64,000 bases of DNA. Source: an uncultured bacterium. Its GTDB lineage: Bacteria; Verrucomicrobiota; Kiritimatiellia; PWTM01. A program made the position numbers and the translations under genes. This document shows positions 9,094 to 17,187 of the stretch, piece by piece (the first letter of the stretch is position 1; each line of letters opens with the position of its first letter). Location: NCBI GenBank assembly GCA_938010045.1, contig CALLFZ010000026.1:62001-126000 (forward strand), written 5' to 3'. The notes beneath the pieces are model-generated. The model searched no databases, was not told the DNA's origin, and saw only the letters and a list, made by a program, of their open reading frames with translations.

Positions 9094-10254
9094 TTAGGGC
9101 AGGAAGTTCTGGCGCTGGAGTTTGTCGGGCAAATAGACGTCCATCACGTGGTTGAGCCCGTGCTTCGCGAAGGCCTGCTGCTCGATGCGCACGCCCATGT
9201 CCAGCATCTGGTTGAGCGCCGCCTGCCACGGCGGATGGTGGCGGATGAAGGGGTCGTTCTTCAGCGCGTCGCGCGCCCGCTTCACGTCGGCCTCTTCAAG
9301 GGGATGTGTCGCGTCCTCGAGGTCGTAGTCGAGGATGTCTTGCGGCGTGACGCCGAGGTATCTGGCCTGTGGCACACAGAAGAGCCGGTTGATGTGCGCG
9401 GCCTGTCCGCTGCCGCATTTCAGCGTGCGGTAGATGTTGCAATAGCCGTAGGGATCGCCGTCGGTGAAGGCGAGGACGGGCAGGCGCGTCGCGTCGGCCA
9501 GCCGCCGCACGAACCGGCGGCAGGCGCGGGTCGGCACTCCGCTCATCGAGATCAGGATGCATCGCGCTTGTTCGTACCAGCGGTGATGCACCAGCCGCTG
9601 AAACAGCGACGCGGTTTCGACAACGAGCACCCATTTCGCGGATGTCTCGAACGCGAGGTGCTCCACCCGCGACGGGATGCTCCAGGCGCCGGTGCCCAGC
9701 CGTGTGCAGTCAATGCGGATCGGACGGCCCGTGCCCGGATCCCGGTCCACCACCACCAATGGCCCACACACTTCGCCGCCCCGCTCTTCGGGGATGTAAC
9801 CGAGAACTTCGCGATTGACGCCGAGCATCGCCTCGATGTCGTCCAGCAAGCTGTCGCTCTCGCTCTGCTCGTCGAAGCGGCATTCGCCCCAGCTCTTGCT
9901 GTTGTAGTAGACCTCGCGCTTGCCCGCGATATCGTCGCGGTCGAGCAAGTCGAGCTTCGTCGTCGCGAGCAGCCGCATCGTCTGCGCGAAGGTTTTCACC
10001 GTGGTGACCGAGAGCGTCCGCGTGGCCATGCGGCCGAGCATCTCGAGATAACCGCTCTTGGGGTCGTAGCGGACGTTCGAGAGCGCGCGCACGGGCACGC
10101 GGAGCTGCGGACGGCGCCCGCGGCGCAGAATGTCGTCGCGCACGTCGGCGGCCACGCGCACGATGCGCCGGGCGGCTTCGGCGCGGTCGGCGGCGGTCAC
10201 CTCCCCGCCGGCGGCGGGACGGGAGGGCATCGAAGCGCGGAATGATCGGGCCAT
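9094..10254 (-). CDS. DNA topoisomerase VI subunit A-like protein (Spo11/TopVIA family), orphan
   Basis: This 386-residue protein has the usual TopVIA length and layout. An N-terminal winged-helix (5Y-CAP) region ends in GKREVYYNSKSWGE, with the candidate DNA-cleaving tyrosine at 116/117. A Toprim domain follows, with the conserved acidic residue in VVVETASLFQRL and the DGD motif in AFTDGDPYGYCNIYRTLKCGSG. Topoisomerase VI is an A2B2 type IIB enzyme common in archaea and patchy in bacteria; the B subunit supplies ATPase activity and is not encoded anywhere in this window. The start at 10254 is supported by GAGGA about eight bases upstream; the open frame continues without similarity. It is divergent from pdxB. 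Confidence 0.82.
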   Translation of the reverse strand: MARSFRASMPSRPAAGGEVTAADRAEAARRIVRVAADVRDDILRRGRRPQLRVPVRALSNVRYDPKSGYLEMLGRMATRTLSVTTVKTFAQTMRLLATTKLDLLDRDDIAGKREVYYNSKSWGECRFDEQSESDSLLDDIEAMLGVNREVLGYIPEERGGEVCGPLVVVDRDPGTGRPIRIDCTRLGTGAWSIPSRVEHLAFETSAKWVLVVETASLFQRLVHHRWYEQARCILISMSGVPTRACRRFVRRLADATRLPVLAFTDGDPYGYCNIYRTLKCGSGQAAHINRLFCVPQARYLGVTPQDILDYDLEDATHPLEEADVKRARDALKNDPFIRHHPPWQAALNQMLDMGVRIEQQAFAKHGLNHVMDVYLPDKLQRQNFLP

Positions 10255-10468
10255 GTGCGATTCCTCGACAAACCGGCAGTTGAGCGTAGCGGTTTTTCGG
10301 CCCCGCGCGAGCCGAACTCCGATCGTTGAACTCATCCGGCACGTCAAATCACGGCGCCCATGAGGCGCCATGCCGCCCCGCCGGATCGCGGTGCCGGGAC
10401 GGCTCCGGCTGGGGACCACGCCGCCCGCTCCGCTTGCGACGGCCCGGCCGAGCACGCATCATCGCCGC

Positions 10469-11656
10469 GTGAACATCGTCTGCGCGGAGAGCGTGCTGGC
10501 CGGCGCCGAGGCTTTCTCGACGCTGGGTGCGACGGTCGTGCTGCACGACCGCGCGATCCGCCGCGAGCACCTGCTCGACGCCGACGCGCTCGTGATCCGG
10601 TCGAAAACCCGCGTCACCCGCGAGCTGCTCGAGGGCACGCCGGTCAAGTTCGTCGGTACCGCCACCGCGGGCTATGACCACATTGACGCGCAGGCGTGCG
10701 CCGAGCTCGGCGTGGCCTGGACCGCGGCGCCCGGTTGCAACGCGACGAGTGTCGCCGAATGGCTGGTGGCCGCCCTGCTGGTCTGGTCGGCGCGGCGCAA
10801 TCGGCCGCTCGCAGGCCGGTCCATGGCTGTGATCGGTGTCGGACAGGTCGGCGGCCGCGTGGTGCGCCGCGCGCAGATCCTGGGATTGCGGCCGCTGCTG
10901 AACGATCCACCGCGCGCGCTCGCGGAAGGCGACTCCTCGTTCCGTCCGCTCGAGGAGGTCCTGCCGGCCGCCGATTTCGTCACGCTTCATGTCCCGCTGA
11001 CCGACGACGGTCCCTACGCGACGCGCGGTATGGCCAATTGTCGTTTCTTCGAGCAGATGAAACCCGGCGCGGTCTTCATCAACGCGTCGCGCGGTGAGGT
11101 GGTGGATGAGGAGGCTCTCTCGTTGGCACTCGATTCGGCACAGGTCAGCGACGTGATCCTCGACGTCTGGCAGAACGAGCCGGCGATCTCTCCTGCCTTG
11201 CTCGATCGCGCGATGCTCGGCACGCCCCACATCGCGGGGTACTCGTGGGACGGCAAGCTCGCCGGCACCGTTCAAGTGTATGAGGCCTGCTGCCGGTTTT
11301 TCGAGGTCCGTCCGACGTGGCGGTCCGTTGAGGTCTCGGCGGGGGTTCCGCCGCCCCAGATCGAGCTCGCCGCCGACGCGGCCGACCTCACGGCGGCGCT
11401 TCGCGAGGCCGTGCGCGCCGTGTACGATATCGAGCGCGACGACGCCGCGCTGCGCGGCGCGGGCGCACCGCCGGCGGAACCGATGGCCGACCGTTTCGAG
11501 CGGTTGCGGCGCCACTATCCGGTTCGCCGCGAGTTTGCCGCGTCCACCGTCACGTGGCAGGGCTCCCTTGAGGCACCCGCCGCCCGCGCCCTGGCCGCTC
11601 TCGGTTTTCAAGTTGTCACGGCTCAGGGAGCCGCCCGCCCTGGGGCGGCCACCTGA
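10469..11656 (+). CDS. pdxB: erythronate-4-phosphate dehydrogenase PdxB
   Basis: A D-2-hydroxyacid dehydrogenase of 395 residues starting at the GTG at 10469, where the canonical NIVCAESVLAGAEAFSTLG begins; an in-frame ATG at 10370 would add an unconserved Arg/Pro-rich tail. It shows LVIRSKTRVTRELLEG, GTATAGYDHID, the NAD-binding VIGVGQVGGRVVRRA, the catalytic region INASRGEVVDEEAL (Arg/Glu) and the His in TPHIAGYSWDGKLAGT. The GYS.DGK sequence and the C-terminal dimerisation extension (residues 280-395) separate PdxB from SerA. It oxidises 4-phospho-erythronate in DXP-independent-end vitamin B6 synthesis. No other B6 genes are adjacent. Confidence 0.88.
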   Translation: MNIVCAESVLAGAEAFSTLGATVVLHDRAIRREHLLDADALVIRSKTRVTRELLEGTPVKFVGTATAGYDHIDAQACAELGVAWTAAPGCNATSVAEWLVAALLVWSARRNRPLAGRSMAVIGVGQVGGRVVRRAQILGLRPLLNDPPRALAEGDSSFRPLEEVLPAADFVTLHVPLTDDGPYATRGMANCRFFEQMKPGAVFINASRGEVVDEEALSLALDSAQVSDVILDVWQNEPAISPALLDRAMLGTPHIAGYSWDGKLAGTVQVYEACCRFFEVRPTWRSVEVSAGVPPPQIELAADAADLTAALREAVRAVYDIERDDAALRGAGAPPAEPMADRFERLRRHYPVRREFAASTVTWQGSLEAPAARALAALGFQVVTAQGAARPGAAT

Positions 11657-11751
11657 GAGTGAATGACCGGACGCCCGCGTCCGACGCCAGAGCGAGACTC
11701 ACGACCCGTCGCCCTTGAGGAACCGCCCTTGGTCAGCGGGCGGCAGAGCGG

Positions 11752-11980
11752 TCAGGCCGGCCGTATGCGCGGCAGCAGCTGGATGTGGCCCACCCGCTCC
11801 AGCTTCAGCAGCAGCGGGCGGCCGGCCATGTCCTTGAGTTGGCCACGCGCGTTGGGCCAGTCCCAGCGCCGGCTTCAGCGGCGTTCGGCCCCGGGCCGGG
11901 TGCGCCGCCAGCATCGCGTGGATGAGTTTGATCCCCCGGCCGTCACCTCGCGTCCCTGCGCCACCCTGCCCTCTGTCCGA
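11752..11980 (-). pseudogene. remnant of a DUF4338 (DruA-like) gene
   Basis: On the minus strand, fragments of the N-terminus of a DUF4338 protein appear in shifted frames: VAQGREVTA, then IKLIHAMLAAHPARGRT, then RWDWPNARGQLKDMAG and LLLKLERVGHIQLLPR, ending at a TGA at 11752-11754. The order and spacing match the start of DUF4338 proteins, which usually read RGREIT..., IAEHP..SR and GQLKDM. At least two frameshifts separate the pieces, and the large C-terminal domain is absent. DUF4338 proteins are widespread mobile-type genes, related to DruA of the Druantia defence system. Confidence 0.65.
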
Positions 11981-12096
11981 GCGCAGAAGGTACGGCACCG
12001 CCCCAACCGAGGTCAGCACAAAAACTGAACGATCGGTTGCGTTTCGGGGGGAGTGGGCTACGATCCACATTGATGGGATTTGGTTGTGCCAATTCT

Positions 12097-12131
12097 CTCA
12101 GCTGGCTGCCCGCTGCGGGCAGGCAACTGAG
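12097..12131. repeat. nested inverted repeat upstream of the ThuA-like gene
   Basis: CTGCCCGC-T-GCGGGCAG (12106-12122) is a near-perfect palindrome nested inside CTCAG...CTGAG. It lies about 85 bases before the ThuA-like start codon and could be a folded leader or a protein-binding site; there is no T-tract after it. Confidence 0.4.
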
Positions 12132-12214
12132 TAGTTCCTTCAAATTGTGGCAGGTGACCGGTCGGTTTGGTCCCGACCAGCGCCGTCGCGACAACCAACC
12201 CAAGGAGGACCCGA

Positions 12215-13084
12215 ATGCACACACACGCACGGATGCGAACCATGAGCGCACTGCTGACCCTGCTGGCCGGCGTGATCGGCGCGCCGGGCAAACCGCCCAC
12301 CGATGAGCAGATGGAGAAGATCCGCGCTGCGATCCCGGACCGTCCCCAGGTGACGCCGGCACGGCCGCGCCGCCTGCTCGTGTTCTCGCTCATGAAGGGC
12401 TTCCGGCATTCCGCGGGGGAATGCGGCGCCTTCGCGCTGATCGAGATGGGCAAGAAAACCGGCGCCTACACCGCCGAGGAGAGCACCGACCCGGCCGTCT
12501 TTGCGGCGGATTCCCTGAAGCGCTTCGACGCGGTCGCGTTCAACAACACCACCGGCGAGCTGTTCGACGATCCCGCAGTGAAGGAAGGGTTTCTGAAATG
12601 GGTGCGCGCCGGCGGCGGCGTAGTGGGCATTCATGCCGCGACGGACACGTTCTACAAGTGGCCCGAGTACGGCGAAATGATGGGCGGCTACTTCGACGGC
12701 CACCCCTGGCACGAGAAGGTCGTGCTGCGCATCGAGGAGCCTGGTCACCCTCTCCTGCGCGCGTTCGGTGGCCAGACCCGATTCGAGGTCACTGATGAAA
12801 TCTACCAGTTCCGCGATCCCTACTCGCGCAGCCGCCTCCGCGTGCTGATCAGCCTCGACCCGGAGAAGGTGGACATGACGAAGAAGGGGATCAAGCGTAC
12901 CGACCGCGACTTTGCGGTCTCGTGGATCCGCCGCTACGGCGAAGGTCGTGTGTTCTATTGCTCGCTCGGCCACCGCGAGGAGATCTTCTGGAACTCGACG
13001 ATCCTCACGCACTATCTCGACGGCATCCAGTTCGCGCTCGGCGATCTCGAAGCCGACGCGACGCCGCGCCCGGCGCCGAAATGA
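12215..13084 (+). CDS. secreted ThuA-like domain protein
   Basis: The start at ATG 12215 follows a strong AAGGAGG (about 8 bases upstream). The 289-residue product has a weak signal peptide (MRTMSALLTLLAGVIGAPG) and then one ThuA-like fold: LLVFSLMKGFRHSAGECG, the strand FDAVAFNNTTGELF, WVRAGGGVVGIHAATDTFYKWPEYGEMMGGYFDGHPWHEK, and the closing GRVFYCSLGHREE. ThuA-like domains are structural relatives of class I glutamine amidotransferases; in PVC-type genomes they are abundant secreted proteins linked to trehalose or other carbohydrate use, but the catalytic role is unresolved. A nitroreductase gene begins 28 bases downstream. Confidence 0.88.
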   Translation: MHTHARMRTMSALLTLLAGVIGAPGKPPTDEQMEKIRAAIPDRPQVTPARPRRLLVFSLMKGFRHSAGECGAFALIEMGKKTGAYTAEESTDPAVFAADSLKRFDAVAFNNTTGELFDDPAVKEGFLKWVRAGGGVVGIHAATDTFYKWPEYGEMMGGYFDGHPWHEKVVLRIEEPGHPLLRAFGGQTRFEVTDEIYQFRDPYSRSRLRVLISLDPEKVDMTKKGIKRTDRDFAVSWIRRYGEGRVFYCSLGHREEIFWNSTILTHYLDGIQFALGDLEADATPRPAPK

Positions 13085-13112
13085 GCGGGCGGCCGGCCGA
13101 GGTGCTCGCGCC

Positions 13113-13691
13113 ATGAACGACGCGCGCGAGGCCGGCGCTGGTGCCTCGGGCGGCCTGCTGGACCTGGTTCGCCGCCGGTGGAGCTGCCGCGCCTACGCGC
13201 CCGAGCCCGTCTCTGAGGCCGCGATTCGGTACTGTCTCGAATGCGCGCGCCTCGCGCCCTCCGCTTGCAACCGGCAGCCCTGGCGGTTCGCGGTCGTGCG
13301 TGATGCCGGGCTGCGCCGTCGCATCGTGCGCGAGGGTCTTCTCCCCGGCCTGCGCATGGACTGGGCCGAACGCGCGCCCGTGATCGTGGCGCTCGGGATG
13401 GTCCGGGATGTGCTCACCCACCGCCTCGGCGCGGGCATCTCGGGTGTGAACTACCCGTGGGTGGACCTCGGCATCGCGGGCGAACATTTCGTGCTGGCCG
13501 CCGCGGAACAGGGGCTGGGCACTTGCTGGATCGGTTGGATCCGCCCGCGCGCGCTGCGGCGGCTCGTCGGTTGGCCGCACGACGTGCGACCGGTCGCCGT
13601 GTTGACGCTCGGGCGCCCCGCGCCCGACGTGCCTGCGCGGCCGCCCGAGGAGCGCCGGCGGCCGCTGGAGGAGATGGTGCTATGGCGGTGA
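13113..13691 (+). CDS. nitroreductase-family FMN oxidoreductase
   Basis: The 192-residue protein matches the small nitroreductase fold: LVRRRWSCRAYAPEPVSEAAI (the RRSxRxY phosphate-binding start), CARLAPSACNRQPWRFAVV (FMN contact), IAGEHFVLAAAEQGLGTCWIGW, and a final VLTLGRPA strand. Such enzymes use FMN and NAD(P)H to reduce nitro-aromatics, quinones or enones; substrate cannot be predicted. The start ATG at 13113 removes an unrelated upstream extension in the frame of the ThuA gene. Its stop overlaps the start of the next secreted protein by ten bases. Confidence 0.88.
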   Translation: MNDAREAGAGASGGLLDLVRRRWSCRAYAPEPVSEAAIRYCLECARLAPSACNRQPWRFAVVRDAGLRRRIVREGLLPGLRMDWAERAPVIVALGMVRDVLTHRLGAGISGVNYPWVDLGIAGEHFVLAAAEQGLGTCWIGWIRPRALRRLVGWPHDVRPVAVLTLGRPAPDVPARPPEERRRPLEEMVLWR

Positions 13692-14704
13692 ACGGCATCT
13701 GCCATCTTCGGCGGCGGCTCAGCGGTGGACTGTTCGCCAGTCTTGGACTTTTCGGAGCAGGGGTCATGGCCTCGTCCAACGCCGTCGCCCCGCCCGCCGG
13801 CGTGGCGTACGTCTTGCAGTACGAGAAGCTCGGCCGCTCTCGTGAGGAGGTGCGGCAGCGACTGGCCTCGTGCGGACGCGAATGGCTCGTGCTCGAACCC
13901 GCCGTCGACTCCGGCGCGGGCGCCGCGGGACGCTGGTCGCACGGGGAACTCGATGCCATCCGCGCGGCCTACCCCGGCCGGCGCCTCCTCTCCTACCTCT
14001 CGATCGGCGAGGCCGAGGACTACCGCGACTACTGGGTCCGCGCGTGGGACGCGCGCCGCGACGGACAGCCCGACCCCGGCGCGCCCCGATGGCTGCTACC
14101 GCAGAACCCCGAATGGAAGGGAAATTACCGCGTCCGATACTGGTCGCCCGAGTGGCAGGCGCTCGTGCTCGCCGAACTCGACCGCTGCTTCGAGGCCGGA
14201 TTCGACGGTCTCTACCTCGATCTCGTGGATGCCTTTGAGAACTTCGAGTATGACGCGTCGCGCCGCGAGTGGATCGAACACCGAACCAACCCGGAAACCG
14301 GCCGTACCTATCGCCGCGACATGGTCGACTGGGTTCGCCGCATCGCGCAACGCGCTCGGGAGCGGCGCCCGGCAGCGATCCTGGTTGCCCAGAATGGAGA
14401 GGCGCTGCTGGCCGACCCAGACTTCCGCGAGGCGATTGACGCGGTGGCCATCGAGGACCTCTGGAGCAACGGCCACCGTCGTCACAACCCCAACGAGGTG
14501 GCGCACCGTCTCGCCGGCGTGCGTCCATGGCGCGACGCCGAAGGCATAGTGTTCGTGATTGAGTATGCGATGCGGGCGGATCTGCGCGCCGTAGTCCTCG
14601 AGGCCGCGCGCCGCGAGCGGCTGCCGGTCCTGCTGACCGACCGCGAGCTGCGCACGCTCGGAGAATGGCATCCCCCCGCCGGTACGGGACGCCGCGGCCC
14701 TTAA
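13682..14704 (+). CDS. secreted TM1410/GH114-like glycosidase
   Basis: The 340-residue protein carries an Arg-rich start and a hydrophobic stretch (GGLFASLGLFGAGVMASS) typical of a signal peptide. The body follows the TM1410/GH114 endo-alpha-1,4-polygalactosaminidase-like barrel: YVLQYEKLGRSREEV, RLLSYLSIGEAEDYRDYW, FDGLYLDLVDAFENFEY, ILVAQNGEAL, and AVAIEDLWSNGHRRHNPNEV, then VFVIEYA. The Asp in GLYLDLVDAF and the Glu in IGEAEDYR are candidate catalytic acids. Members are thought to cleave galactosaminoglycans of surface matrices. It is translationally coupled to the nitroreductase gene by a short overlap, a pairing that may be accidental. Confidence 0.75.
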   Translation: MAVNGICHLRRRLSGGLFASLGLFGAGVMASSNAVAPPAGVAYVLQYEKLGRSREEVRQRLASCGREWLVLEPAVDSGAGAAGRWSHGELDAIRAAYPGRRLLSYLSIGEAEDYRDYWVRAWDARRDGQPDPGAPRWLLPQNPEWKGNYRVRYWSPEWQALVLAELDRCFEAGFDGLYLDLVDAFENFEYDASRREWIEHRTNPETGRTYRRDMVDWVRRIAQRARERRPAAILVAQNGEALLADPDFREAIDAVAIEDLWSNGHRRHNPNEVAHRLAGVRPWRDAEGIVFVIEYAMRADLRAVVLEAARRERLPVLLTDRELRTLGEWHPPAGTGRRGP

Positions 14705-14729
14705 CACCGCCGCCCGCCGGAGAGCCGCC

Positions 14730-16298
14730 GTGCACAGCACTGGGATTGTTCCAAGGATTGGACGGAGACGGCCGCCTCGCGTCCAAGGCTTGGACGGGAT
14801 CCTCTTGTGGGGTGCTTCGCATCGCCTCGTCGCCACGTTGGCATGTTCGGCTCGCCTCGCCTGGGCCGGCCTCGAACCCGCCGGCATACTCCTGGAGGGG
14901 ACGGCCGCGGCGACGCCCTGGTACGAGGTGCGCGGGCCGGCGGCCGGGCCAACCGTCGTGATCGTGGCCGGCGCTCACGGCGACGAGATCGCCGGACCGA
15001 TCGCAGCCGAACAGATCGCACGCTGGCCGCTGCGGCGTGGGCGGCTGCGCGTGCTGCCGCGCGCGAACGTGCGCGCGCTCGAGGCCATCCGCCGGTACAC
15101 GCCGGACGAACCGTCCGCCCTGTCTAACCTCAACCGCAATTACCCGACGTCGCAGCGGCCTGAACCCCGCGGCGAGCTTGCGACGGCGATCTTCGAATGG
15201 GTACGGGCCGCCCACCCGAACTGGCTGCTCGATCTGCACGAAGGACGGGGGATCCATGCGACGGACCGCTCCAGTGTCGGCCGCACGCTGATCATCTCGC
15301 ACAGCCCCGTCGCCCACCTCATGGCCACCCAGATGTGGCGGCGCGTCCACACGACCGTACCCAATCCGGACCTGCCGTTCACGATGGTCGCCAGTGGCGG
15401 CGTAACGGGCGGGCTCAGCCGCGCCGCATGGGAACTTCTCAACGCCCACAGCATGACGCTCGAAACCGCCAAGGGTGACCCCCTTGCGTTGCGCGTGCGG
15501 CAGCACCGGAGTATGGTCCACGAGCTGCTCCAGCGGCTCGAGATGATCGGTCCGGAGGCCGACCCCACGCGGCCGCTGCCGCCATGCACCTCGGTACCTG
15601 AAGTGCAACCTCCCCGCCGGATCGCCGTCTATGCCGGCCCTAGCGCCGACAGCGGCGCCGTGCACCGCGCCTGGTTCCAGTTGCGGGGCGCCGCGGGCCG
15701 ACTGGCGATGCCGATCGACGCCGTGGAGATCTGCGCCGGCGCACTCGCGGCGTTTGATGCGCTGCTGGTGCCGGACGAGCCCTCCGCCGCACCCGGCGCG
15801 CTTGGCGCCGAGCTCGATGCGGCCGCCCGTGTCGTGATCCGCGAATTTGTCCGGGGTGGTGGCGGCTACCTCGGCTGGGGCGCGGGCGCGCGCATCGCGC
15901 TCGAGCGCGCGCCCGACTTACCGCGCCTCGTGCCGGCGAAGGTGCGCGAATCCGCGGTGAACGCAAGGCCTACGACGGCTCGCGTTGTTCTGACCGAACG
16001 CGCTCTCCCACAGCTGGGCCCATTGCCCGCGGGGCCGATGGAGATGGTCGCAACGCTTCTCTTTCAGGTCACGCGCGAGGAGGGGCTAACCCCAGTCACC
16101 GTTTGGGCGGTCGCGGAGGGGCCGGACGCGGAGCCGACGAGGGCGGTGGCGATCGCGGCGCGGCACGGAGAGGGACGCGTCGTGCTATGGGGGTTCGACC
16201 TCACGGCTGCGCCGGCGTGGCTCGTTGCGACGGCGGATTGGTCCGCCGGGCGGGATCGGAGTGCGCGCTCGCATTCATCTGCGGCCTCTGCGAGGTGA
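14730..16298 (+). CDS. zinc carboxypeptidase/aspartoacylase-like protein with a C-terminal amidotransferase-like domain
   Basis: The protein has two parts. Residues 60-285 form an M14-like succinylglutamate desuccinylase/aspartoacylase core: VVIVAGAHGDE (His83, Glu86), LNRNYP and LLDLHEG (His170) give the zinc triad. Residues 300-520 (RIAVYAGPSADSG, FDALLVPDEPS, REFVRGGGGYLGWGAGA, HGEGRVVLWGFD) look like the glutamine-amidotransferase-like BPL_N domain often fused to such peptidases. The first GTG is at 14730, but residues 6-25 are encoded by a dispersed palindromic repeat (14750-14794), so the real start may be a TTG or GTG further in, before the likely signal peptide ATLACSARLAWAG. Substrate unknown; it may act on cell-wall peptides or N-acyl amino acids. 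Confidence 0.75.
   Translation: MHSTGIVPRIGRRRPPRVQGLDGILLWGASHRLVATLACSARLAWAGLEPAGILLEGTAAATPWYEVRGPAAGPTVVIVAGAHGDEIAGPIAAEQIARWPLRRGRLRVLPRANVRALEAIRRYTPDEPSALSNLNRNYPTSQRPEPRGELATAIFEWVRAAHPNWLLDLHEGRGIHATDRSSVGRTLIISHSPVAHLMATQMWRRVHTTVPNPDLPFTMVASGGVTGGLSRAAWELLNAHSMTLETAKGDPLALRVRQHRSMVHELLQRLEMIGPEADPTRPLPPCTSVPEVQPPRRIAVYAGPSADSGAVHRAWFQLRGAAGRLAMPIDAVEICAGALAAFDALLVPDEPSAAPGALGAELDAAARVVIREFVRGGGGYLGWGAGARIALERAPDLPRLVPAKVRESAVNARPTTARVVLTERALPQLGPLPAGPMEMVATLLFQVTREEGLTPVTVWAVAEGPDAEPTRAVAIAARHGEGRVVLWGFDLTAAPAWLVATADWSAGRDRSARSHSSAASAR
14750..14794. repeat. bipartite TCCAA-N3-TTGGA palindrome element, copy 1
   Basis: Two 13-bp palindromes of form TCCAA-N3-TTGGA start at 14750 and 14782, exactly 32 bp apart. 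A second element with the same layout and pitch lies at 26982-27026. The element overlaps the beginning of the downstream open frame. Confidence 0.6.
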
Positions 16299-16365
16299 GC
16301 GGTGACCGGCCGATCGCGCGCCGGCCGTGCTCCGCCGCGACGGTGTCGCGTGATAGACTGGGTGC

Positions 16366-17169
16366 ATGAGCACGGACACTGATGCCTGGACCGTGGCCCG
16401 TATTCGCGCGATGAAGGGGCGGCGGTTCGCGTGCGTCACGGCGACCGATGCAGTCACGGCGCGCTGGGCCGACGCGGCGGGCATTCCGCTGGTGCTGGTC
16501 GGCGACTCGCTCGCGATGACAGTGCTTGGCCACTCAACCACGCTGCCGGCCACGATGGAGGCAATGCTGCACCATACTGCGGCGGTCGTGCGCGGGGCCG
16601 GTCGTGCGCTCGTGATCGCGGATATGCCCTTTATGTCGTACCAAGTGTCCGACGATCAGGCGCTCGCGAACGCCGGGCGGTTTCTGCAGGAGGCGGGCGC
16701 GGCGGGCGTGAAGCTCGAGGGCGGGCGCGTGCGGGCCGGCACAGTGCGGCGCCTGGTGAACAACGGCATTCCCGTGCTCGGGCACATCGGCCTGCTGCCG
16801 CAGAGCGTGCGCGCGATGGGCGGCTATCCGGTGCAGGGGCGCCGCCCCTCGGAGGCGGCGCGCCTCGTGGCCGACGCGCGCGCGTTGGAGGACGCCGGCG
16901 CGTTCGCGATCGTGCTGGAGGGAATGCCGCCCGCCGTGGCTCGGCGCATCACCCAGTCGGTCCAGGTGCCCACCATCGGCATCGGCGCCGGCCCGCAATG
17001 CGACGGTCAGATCCTCGTGATCCACGATCTACTCGGTCTGGCCGGCGGGCGGTCGCCGAAGTTCGTGGCTCGCTACGCGGAGCTCGGCGCGCAGGCGGTC
17101 GCCGCGCTCGAACAGTTCCGCCGCGACGTGGAAGCCGGGCGGTTTCCCACCACCGAGCACTGCTACTGA
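16366..17169 (+). CDS. panB: 3-methyl-2-oxobutanoate hydroxymethyltransferase PanB
   Basis: A 267-residue enzyme of standard length. It shows VTATDAVTARWADAAGIPLVLVGDSLAMTVLGH, the segment VIADMPFMSYQ, AAGVKLEGG, GIPVLGHIGLLPQSV, and TIGIGAGPQCDGQILVIHDLLGL, all PanB signatures that bind Mg2+ and ketopantoate. It transfers a hydroxymethyl group from methylene-tetrahydrofolate to alpha-ketoisovalerate, the first step of pantothenate synthesis. panC follows 18 bases downstream, so the two form an operon; panD and panE are not in the window. The second motif, usually TYDA, reads TATDA. Confidence 0.97.
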   Translation: MSTDTDAWTVARIRAMKGRRFACVTATDAVTARWADAAGIPLVLVGDSLAMTVLGHSTTLPATMEAMLHHTAAVVRGAGRALVIADMPFMSYQVSDDQALANAGRFLQEAGAAGVKLEGGRVRAGTVRRLVNNGIPVLGHIGLLPQSVRAMGGYPVQGRRPSEAARLVADARALEDAGAFAIVLEGMPPAVARRITQSVQVPTIGIGAGPQCDGQILVIHDLLGLAGGRSPKFVARYAELGAQAVAALEQFRRDVEAGRFPTTEHCY

Positions 17170-17187
17170 GGCGCCGGAGCCCCGTCC

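Noticed and set aside
8308-10245. 645-codon plus-strand frame over the pseudogene and the topoisomerase gene
   Set aside because: It is antisense to the TopVIA gene and only its first part reflects glycosidase remains.
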